Assembly (NCBI GenBank): GCA_028866715.1 | Contig: JAGWHO010000007.1 | Coordinates: 1-64,000, forward strand | Length of the DNA stretch: 64,000 nucleotides | From: Microcaldota archaeon | GTDB lineage: Archaea > Micrarchaeota > Micrarchaeia > Micrarchaeales > Micrarchaeaceae | Reading direction: 5' to 3' | Shown: positions 59,096-64,000 of the stretch, piece by piece | Layout: every line of letters starts with the position of its first letter | How positions within the stretch are numbered: position 1 is the stretch's first letter | Made by a program: the position numbers and the translations under genes | The notes under the pieces: model-generated | What the model was told of the DNA's origin: nothing | Database searches by the model: none | The model's input: the letters and a program-made list of their open reading frames with translations, nothing else

Positions 59096-61750
59096 ATGGC
59101 AGGAGAGAAGAATCCGAAGGGTCAGGCTGAAGAAAAGCCGAAGGCGGCAGACCCGGCACCAGTGAAGCCGCAGGTAAACCCTACCGCAAAGGAGCACTGG
59201 AAGAAAGGCAACAGCTTCTTCGAGGAGGGAAAATTCGACGACGCGATACGCGAGTATAATGAAGCGCTTACAGTAGAGCCGAAGTACGCTGACGCTTATT
59301 TCAACCGTGCCCTAACACACAGGGTGCAGAACAACTTCTCTGCCGCAAAGAAGGATTTGGAGGTCGTGATGGAGCTCCAGCCGAAGAGCGCCGACGCTCC
59401 GCTTCTCATAGGAGACATATCGGAAAGCAACAACGATTTCATAGGCGCAAGATTCTGGTACGAAAAATCATTGGCAAACAATCCCGATTACGCAGAGGCA
59501 AAGAACAGGCTAGAGAGAATAGATTCGCTGATACACATAGACAGCAAGCTGCCAAAGAAGCCTGCCGGCGGCTCGGAACAATCTGCGAAGCAGGTGCAGA
59601 AGTTCGCTGAGCCTGAGGAGAAGATAGAGGAAGGGCAGATCAAGAAGCTTGCATTCTACAAGTCAAACGTCAGATTCGATTCCGTAATAGGGCTCACAAA
59701 GGCGAAGAAGTACCTAACGGACAACGTGGTGCTTGCGATAAAGCAGCCTGAGCTGTTCAGGAAGTACGGCAAGAAACTCGGAGTCGGTTTGCTTTTGTAT
59801 GGTCCGCCAGGCGTAGGGAAGTGCGTGGCGGCGAACACTGATGTGTTGCTGCCTGACGGCAGGTGCATGAAGATAAAGGACGTCGTAGATAGGAAGGAGC
59901 CTTACATACTCACGCTTACAAAGATGCACAAGCTTGGTGTCAGCAGGGTAAGCGGCTGGTGGAAGCTTGAGGGCAAGCCGCTACTTAGGATAACCACAGA
60001 CAGGGGCAGGGTTGTAGATTGCACACCCGAGCATCCGTTGCTTACAAAGAGCGGATGGTCGCCGGCAGAGACGTTCAGCGTAGGAGAACGGATAGGAGTC
60101 CCGCGTTCGCTCTCAGTTTTCGGAAACAGCCTTATGAAAGAATCTGAAGTAAAGCTGCTTGCATATTTCATAGCAGAGGGCGGGCTGACACAGGGCATGC
60201 CCGTGTTCACAAACGGCGATTTAGAGCTGCTTGAGGACTTCAAATCGGCTGTTGCGCAGTACGATGACAGCCTGCACTTCAACGTAAGGATGGATCACGG
60301 CAATTCGGCCACACTCCAGGTCGCAGGCAGGCATATGCACGAACGCAACACCTGGGAGAGGAGCACGATGCAGCAGTTCCTGGATAAACACGGCTTGTCT
60401 TTTACAAGCTCTTACACGAAAAAGATTCCTGAGCACGTCTTTACGCTGCAGAAGCATCTGCTTGCCCTGTTCCTCAACAGGCTGTTCTCAGGAGAAGGAT
60501 GGGCGGAGAAGAGAGTGCTTCCGCCGATACCCTACGGCCCAAGGGAGAAAAGGGTAATAGGATACGCCAGCATGTCCGAGACGCTGATAAGGCAGGTGCA
60601 GCACCTGCTGCTGAGGTTCGGCATCCTCTCCAACATAAGGCACAGGCAGGAATCGGGCGCTTGGGAGCTGACAGTGCACAGAAACCGCGATGTGGACACG
60701 TTCATAGACGAGATAGGCATGTTTGGCGCAAAGGCGCAGCTACTGAGCAAAAAGAAGAACAACTGGAGCAAGATAAAGAAGAAAGGCGGAAACAGGGTCG
60801 TCTACGAGAGGATAAAGAGCATCGAGAAGATCGCTTCTCCCGAATTCGTTTATGACCTGACTGTTGACGAGACGCACAACTTTGTCGCAAACGACTTCTT
60901 CGTGCACAACACGCACGTAGTAAACGCGATAGCAGGAGAGTCGGGAGCGAATGTGCTCATCGCAAGGCTCAACCAGATCGTAGACATGTACACGGGAAAC
61001 ACGGAAAAGAACCTTCATGCAATATTCGACCAGGCAAGGAAGAACGCGCCATGCATCATATTCTTCGACGAGCTTGACGCCCTCGGGGCAAAGAGAGGAG
61101 GCGGCGGGGGCGAAGGAGGGGACAGCCAGGCGATGAGATTGGCAGTAAACCAGTTCCTGGTTGAGATGAACGGGCTCGAATCCAATCCTGAAGGGATATT
61201 CGTGATAGGGGCGACGAACCAGCCATGGGACATAGACCCGGCGCTGAAGAGAAGCGGAAGGTTCGGAGACAGCCTTTACATCAAACCGCCGACGTACAAG
61301 GACAGAAAGGCATTGTTTGAGTTCTACACAAGGAACAAGCCGAGGAAGGGAGTGAATTACGGACGATTGGCAAGATGCACTACAGGATATTCGCCTGCGG
61401 ACATAGAGAGGATAACGGACAAGTCTGCAATGCTCCCTCTGTTGCACGAGTACCAGATGCACAAGGCGAGAAACCTGACCATGAAGGACATAATGTCTGT
61501 GCTCAAGGACAAGGACTTCAGCGGCAGCTCTCTTGATGAATGGTACCAGATGGTCAAGAAAGACGTGATAAGCAAGACGGAGACCCAGATGGTAGACGGG
61601 AAGAAGCAGGAGATAGTCAAGGAGGGAAAATTGGACGCGCAGGAGAAGATCCTCTACAAGACGATGGTCAACGACATAAAGAAGAACACCCGCGGCCTGA
61701 ACATAAGCGCAAAGCGCTTCGTAAGATGGTGGGGCCTGCACTTCTTCTGA
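59096..61750 (+). CDS. TPR-AAA ATPase precursor with intein
   Basis: An 884-residue precursor. Residues 1-140: TPR repeats (HWKKGNSFFEEGKFDDAIRE, then YADAYFNRALTHRVQ). Residues 180-884 without the intein: an AAA domain with Walker A GPPGVGKT (interrupted after Lys), Walker B IIFFDELDAL, GATNQPWDIDPALKRSGRFG (sensor 1, Arg finger) and a Vps4/Cdc48-like small domain. The intein (residues 243-605) must splice to restore the P-loop. The host of 521 residues resembles Cdc48/spastin-like AAA but with TPRs. ATG at 59096; CCTTAAAATAG 26 bp upstream. Confidence 0.85.
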   Translation: MAGEKNPKGQAEEKPKAADPAPVKPQVNPTAKEHWKKGNSFFEEGKFDDAIREYNEALTVEPKYADAYFNRALTHRVQNNFSAAKKDLEVVMELQPKSADAPLLIGDISESNNDFIGARFWYEKSLANNPDYAEAKNRLERIDSLIHIDSKLPKKPAGGSEQSAKQVQKFAEPEEKIEEGQIKKLAFYKSNVRFDSVIGLTKAKKYLTDNVVLAIKQPELFRKYGKKLGVGLLLYGPPGVGKCVAANTDVLLPDGRCMKIKDVVDRKEPYILTLTKMHKLGVSRVSGWWKLEGKPLLRITTDRGRVVDCTPEHPLLTKSGWSPAETFSVGERIGVPRSLSVFGNSLMKESEVKLLAYFIAEGGLTQGMPVFTNGDLELLEDFKSAVAQYDDSLHFNVRMDHGNSATLQVAGRHMHERNTWERSTMQQFLDKHGLSFTSSYTKKIPEHVFTLQKHLLALFLNRLFSGEGWAEKRVLPPIPYGPREKRVIGYASMSETLIRQVQHLLLRFGILSNIRHRQESGAWELTVHRNRDVDTFIDEIGMFGAKAQLLSKKKNNWSKIKKKGGNRVVYERIKSIEKIASPEFVYDLTVDETHNFVANDFFVHNTHVVNAIAGESGANVLIARLNQIVDMYTGNTEKNLHAIFDQARKNAPCIIFFDELDALGAKRGGGGGEGGDSQAMRLAVNQFLVEMNGLESNPEGIFVIGATNQPWDIDPALKRSGRFGDSLYIKPPTYKDRKALFEFYTRNKPRKGVNYGRLARCTTGYSPADIERITDKSAMLPLLHEYQMHKARNLTMKDIMSVLKDKDFSGSSLDEWYQMVKKDVISKTETQMVDGKKQEIVKEGKLDAQEKILYKTMVNDIKKNTRGLNISAKRFVRWWGLHFF
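59822..60910 (+). mobile_element. intein with LAGLIDADG homing endonuclease domain
   Basis: A 363-residue intein inserted in the Walker A Lys-Thr junction (GPPGVGK / T). Begins with Cys (CVAANTDVLLPDG, block A), has the B block CTPEHPLLTK, endonuclease motifs LLAYFIAEGGLT and FLNRLFSGEGWA, block F VYDLTVDETHNFVANDFF, and ends VHN before Thr +1. All splice residues (Cys1, His-Asn end, Thr +1) are present, so self-splicing is expected. Homing would occur into intein-free alleles of the same AAA gene. Confidence 0.9.
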
Positions 61751-61759
61751 GTGAAGCAG

Positions 61760-62677
61760 TCAGACTTTTGGATAAAAGTCTCTGATGGAGTGTGTCTCTA
61801 TTCTGACCAGATATTTAGACTCAGGCCCCCTTTGGAACTTCAGAGGCTTTTTATAGCCTAATGGCACAAGAACCAGAGCTGTGGTGCGCTTGTAATGCCT
61901 TTGGCGACGCATTTTATTGGCCCTGTTATCAAATCTTGTTTGGAAGTAGAAAAGATAAGGGAAGATGAATTTTATGTACCTGGCAGCGGGCCGTCCTGCA
62001 AAGCTTAGCCGCCTGTCTTTCATTGATATTGCCTTTTGCAGCTCTACTGAGTTCAATGGGGTCCTGCCTAACACCGGTACTACACCATTTTGAGGATCAA
62101 GCATAACCCATTTCCCGTGGCTTTTGATATAGGCCTCTACGACCACGTGGCCGCCGCCCCCTCTTATTGTTTCTATGTCGATAGTCAGCAGGCCCACAAT
62201 CCTGGCCTTAATGCCATATGCGGCAAGGCACGCTTGAAGCACTATGCTATATTCAACGCATCTGAACTGCTTGCCATGCCTTGCAGCACGGAGTATAGAT
62301 AGCGCATCGGGTCTTTTCGACTCGTTATAGCCATGGTGGGCCCATCGCATGGAGACCCACCTGCATAACGCAAGCGCAATCTCATAATCAGTCTTGCAGC
62401 GCCTTGTTACCTGGTCTAAACCAAACTCGGACTTCAGGGTCTTGAGGTACTGCTCGCTGCCATCGCTCCACCTGAATGTGTGCCGCCTGTCTGATCTGCG
62501 GCTATCGAATCTCAGTTTCTGGTAGCCTGCGTTGTAGAATATAAAATCCAGAAACGTGTGATTGGAGCCCTCCGGAAAAGCCGCTTCTGGATACTTCATC
62601 ATATGCCGCTCGACCGCTAGATTATCAGAACGAGCAAATAAAAAGCTGTTTCCGCCAGTTGGTCGCAAGACGGACAC
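61760..62677 (-). CDS. transglutaminase-like protein
   Basis: A protein of 305 residues if the GTG at 62677 is used, or 281 from the ATG at 62605 (MMKYPEAAF). It has the Cys/His/Asp triad of transglutaminase-like cysteine proteases: RCVEYSIVLQACLAAYGIKA (Cys), GGHVVVEAYI (His) and KWVMLDPQNG (Asp). The C-terminus is basic and tyrosine-rich. No signal peptide. May act as a peptidase or transferase. The promoter region is shared with the plus-strand candidate RNA at 62712. Confidence 0.7.
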   Translation of the reverse strand: MSVLRPTGGNSFLFARSDNLAVERHMMKYPEAAFPEGSNHTFLDFIFYNAGYQKLRFDSRRSDRRHTFRWSDGSEQYLKTLKSEFGLDQVTRRCKTDYEIALALCRWVSMRWAHHGYNESKRPDALSILRAARHGKQFRCVEYSIVLQACLAAYGIKARIVGLLTIDIETIRGGGGHVVVEAYIKSHGKWVMLDPQNGVVPVLGRTPLNSVELQKAISMKDRRLSFAGRPAARYIKFIFPYLFYFQTRFDNRANKMRRQRHYKRTTALVLVPLGYKKPLKFQRGPESKYLVRIETHSIRDFYPKV

Positions 62678-62711
62678 GTAATGTATATATATTTCCTAAG
62701 CCGTAATCTCA

Positions 62712-62808
62712 TTAGGTGGTGGAACCTCATGGCAAGGGCGCCAGAGGGACTGAAAGGGTAGGGCCATAGGAACAGGCAAGGCGCAGCCTCGGGCATAAAT
62801 GTTTTTAT
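62712..62808 (+). ncRNA. candidate small RNA or leader between two TATA boxes
   Basis: TATA-like GTATATATATTTCC (62683-62696) predicts a transcript start near 62712-62714 and no long gene follows until a second TATA box (TTTTTATAG, about 62803-62810) of the KaiC gene. Within, CCTCATGGC (62725-62733) pairs with GCCATAGG (62763-62770), and a short hairpin AGGC/GCCT follows. A 10-codon frame starts at ATG 62729 after GGTGGT. It may be an RNA gene or a leader of kaiC. I do not know the family. Confidence 0.35.
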
Positions 62809-62858
62809 AGCTGTGCTTTGTAGTTCCTACGGGCTTCACGACGAAATGGTTGGTAAAC

Positions 62859-63656
62859 ATGGAAAGGGTAAAAACAGGCATACCGGGATTCGATGACTTG
62901 GTAGAGGGTGGCATACCGAAAGGGTCAAACGTGCTTCTTACTGGCGCGCCAGGAGCTGGAAAGAGCATCTTTGGGCTTCAGTACATTTATGAGGGCGCGA
63001 AGGAGGGAGAGAACGGCATATACATAACGCTGGATTCAACAACAAACACGCTAAAGAACCAGGCCGCGCAGTTCGGCATGGACATGGAGGCGTTCGAGAA
63101 CGAGGGGAAGGTCTTCTTCCTGAGAGTGCCGTTGACGAAGCGCAAGCTCAACATCTTTGACACGATAGAGAAGATCCAGAAGCAGATAAACGCGAAGCGC
63201 ATAGTGTTCGACAACCTTGCTGCGCTCGCGATGAATCTGGACCTCTTCACGATACCGTCAGGTTATGCAGGAAACATTGCGTCATCAGTATCTGTGAACG
63301 CTGGAAGCATTCCCACGACGGATGCTGACATAGGCATAGAGGGCAGGGACAAGGTGGTGTATACCGGCGATTCGGAGAAGAGGCTCGTCTATCTTATAAT
63401 AGAGGAGCTTGCCGCATTGGGCACGACAAACCTTGTGATAACTTACGGCGACCCGGACAACAACAGGGTCACGATAGACAGGGTTAGCGAGTTCGCATGC
63501 GACGGCGTGGTGCAGCTGTTCAACACGCTTGTTGGGAACAAGCGTCTCAGGACCATAACCATAAGCAAGATGAGGAACACGAACCACAGCCAGTACATAC
63601 ACGATCTCGAGCTCACATCCAAAGGGCACGAGATAAAGCCTGCAGAGAAGGTTTAG
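62859..63656 (+). CDS. KaiC-like RecA-superfamily ATPase
   Basis: A 265-residue single KaiC domain: RVKTGIPGFDDLVEGGIPKG, Walker A LTGAPGAGKSIF, Walker B KRIVFDNLAAL, and a C-terminal strand region. The position of the KaiC catalytic Glu pair (usually TxEE) reads ITLDSTTN, so the acidic residue is Asp followed by Ser. Archaeal KaiC homologues serve as signalling ATPases. Start at ATG 62859; a TTG at 62850 lies in the same frame. Followed by a truncated V4R-like gene, so they are likely partners. Confidence 0.85.
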   Translation: MERVKTGIPGFDDLVEGGIPKGSNVLLTGAPGAGKSIFGLQYIYEGAKEGENGIYITLDSTTNTLKNQAAQFGMDMEAFENEGKVFFLRVPLTKRKLNIFDTIEKIQKQINAKRIVFDNLAALAMNLDLFTIPSGYAGNIASSVSVNAGSIPTTDADIGIEGRDKVVYTGDSEKRLVYLIIEELAALGTTNLVITYGDPDNNRVTIDRVSEFACDGVVQLFNTLVGNKRLRTITISKMRNTNHSQYIHDLELTSKGHEIKPAEKV

Positions 63657-63663
63657 TGATTCC

Positions 63664-64000
63664 GTGGTGTCGCTGCTAGAGAAGCTGATGCTCGCAAGGG
63701 CGATCTCTTTCAAGGACGGCAACATAACCATGTTCAACAACAGAATAATCATGGCGCCGGCCGAGTTCTTTGAAGATCTTACGGGTTACCTGAGCGACTC
63801 TCCGGGCGACACCTACAAAGTTTATCACTCGGCTAAGGAGAGCTTCAAGATAGTCGTCTCGAAAGACACAAGGACGTACAGCTTCACTGTCAACGACTAC
63901 CTGAAATGGCTCACCGAGATAGCCGAGTCTGCGGGCTGGGGCATGCTCACATGGGAGTCCCTTGAGAAGGATGCGAAGTCCGGCATAATAAAGGTCGAGA
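63664..64000 (+). CDS. V4R-like domain protein, cut by window end
   Basis: A frame open from GTG 63664 (or 63667), with AGTGAT upstream, through the window edge. Coded string: FKDGNITMFNNRIIMAPAEF, later YKVYHSAKESFKIVV, AGWGMLTWESLEKD and GIIKVE. This resembles the V4R domain pattern of small-molecule binding proteins (Y...GxxxG, GWG). Located eight bases past the KaiC stop, so likely an operon and a sensor for KaiC. At least 112 residues are visible. Confidence 0.6.
   Translation, partial: MVSLLEKLMLARAISFKDGNITMFNNRIIMAPAEFFEDLTGYLSDSPGDTYKVYHSAKESFKIVVSKDTRTYSFTVNDYLKWLTEIAESAGWGMLTWESLEKDAKSGIIKVE

Noticed and set aside
60740-61741. 333-codon minus-strand frame across the AAA domain
   Set aside because: It is fully antisense to the clear AAA ATPase motifs and has no recognisable domain; its length follows from the GC-rich codon usage of the real gene.
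1-64000. CRISPR arrays, rRNA genes, insertion sequences with transposase
   Set aside because: I saw no regularly spaced repeats, no rRNA motifs and no transposase or integrase gene; the only mobile elements visible are the homing endonuclease gene and the intein.

Overview
The window is archaeal chromosomal DNA. Most gene starts with a clear promoter have a TATA-like box centred about 26 bp upstream of the start codon (leaderless mRNAs), and genes inside operons carry GGTGA/GTGAT ribosome-binding sites. Archaeal marker genes include a replication factor C small subunit, a Dbh-type DNA polymerase IV, an intein-bearing AAA ATPase, a KaiC-like ATPase and MEMO1/AMMECR1 proteins, and one tRNA gene has introns. 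The compact layout, the many unrecognised small proteins and the unusual tRNA introns suggest a small-genome lineage such as Micrarchaeota (DPANN). That placement is an inference. No rRNA or CRISPR array is present.

Layout. 1-5.8 kb is an AT-richer accessory stretch: unrecognised membrane proteins, a Nudix hydrolase, a TPR protein, an SGNH hydrolase and a regulator/nucleotidyltransferase pair. 5.8-9.0 kb holds small enzymes (histidine phosphatase, methyltransferase, VOC protein, RibD/DHFR-like reductase, GNAT). 9.0-11.8 kb holds two toxin-antitoxin-like modules (DUF4258/DUF2283 and AbiEii/AbiEi) around a winged-helix gene cut by an in-frame TAG. 11.8-14.6 kb encodes a large surface beta-propeller protein and a Nudix enzyme. 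14.6-24.1 kb is dominated by four minus-strand operons of unrecognised soluble proteins, interspersed with an NqrB/RnfD-like protein, a cold-shock protein, an EF-Tu domain 2 protein, a DUF998 protein and an FKBP. 24.2-29.5 kb: malic enzyme, an EF-Tu-like protein without GTPase motifs, thioredoxin, HicBA, thymidylate kinase and glycerate 2-kinase. 29.5-33.1 kb: two large secreted, membrane-anchored proteins. 33.2 kb: a candidate structured RNA. 33.3-38.8 kb: a copper-handling operon (two tiny metal-binding proteins, Cu-ATPase, MFS), Hsp20, a Mug-like glycosylase and a flavin reductase. 39-45 kb: pyruvate kinase, tRNA-Pro, RfcS and an M20 peptidase. 45.6-50.3 kb: peroxiredoxin, then an RHH regulator divergent from a sulfate-activation operon (cysD, a homing endonuclease gene, cysN). 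50.3-64 kb: carbamoyltransferase, MEMO1, DinB, TrxB, an MBL-fold protein, TspO, intron-bearing tRNA-Ile, AMMECR1, RNase HI, the intein-bearing TPR-AAA ATPase, a transglutaminase-like protein, KaiC and a truncated V4R-like gene.

How it fits together. Glycerate 2-kinase, pyruvate kinase and malic enzyme would give a lower-glycolysis/pyruvate-malate node. Thioredoxin, thioredoxin reductase, peroxiredoxin and the FNR-like reductase form a redox-defence set. CysDN would activate sulfate, but no APS kinase or reductase is in the window. The most unusual items are the HEG between cysD and cysN, the two-intron tRNA-Ile, the TAG-split winged-helix gene, the structured RNA candidates at 33.2 and 62.7 kb, the paired TAATTA-N4-TAATTA operator at 47.25 kb, palindromic shared promoters at 45.95 and 58.59 kb, and a possible permuted beta-carbonic-anhydrase-like protein at 56 kb.
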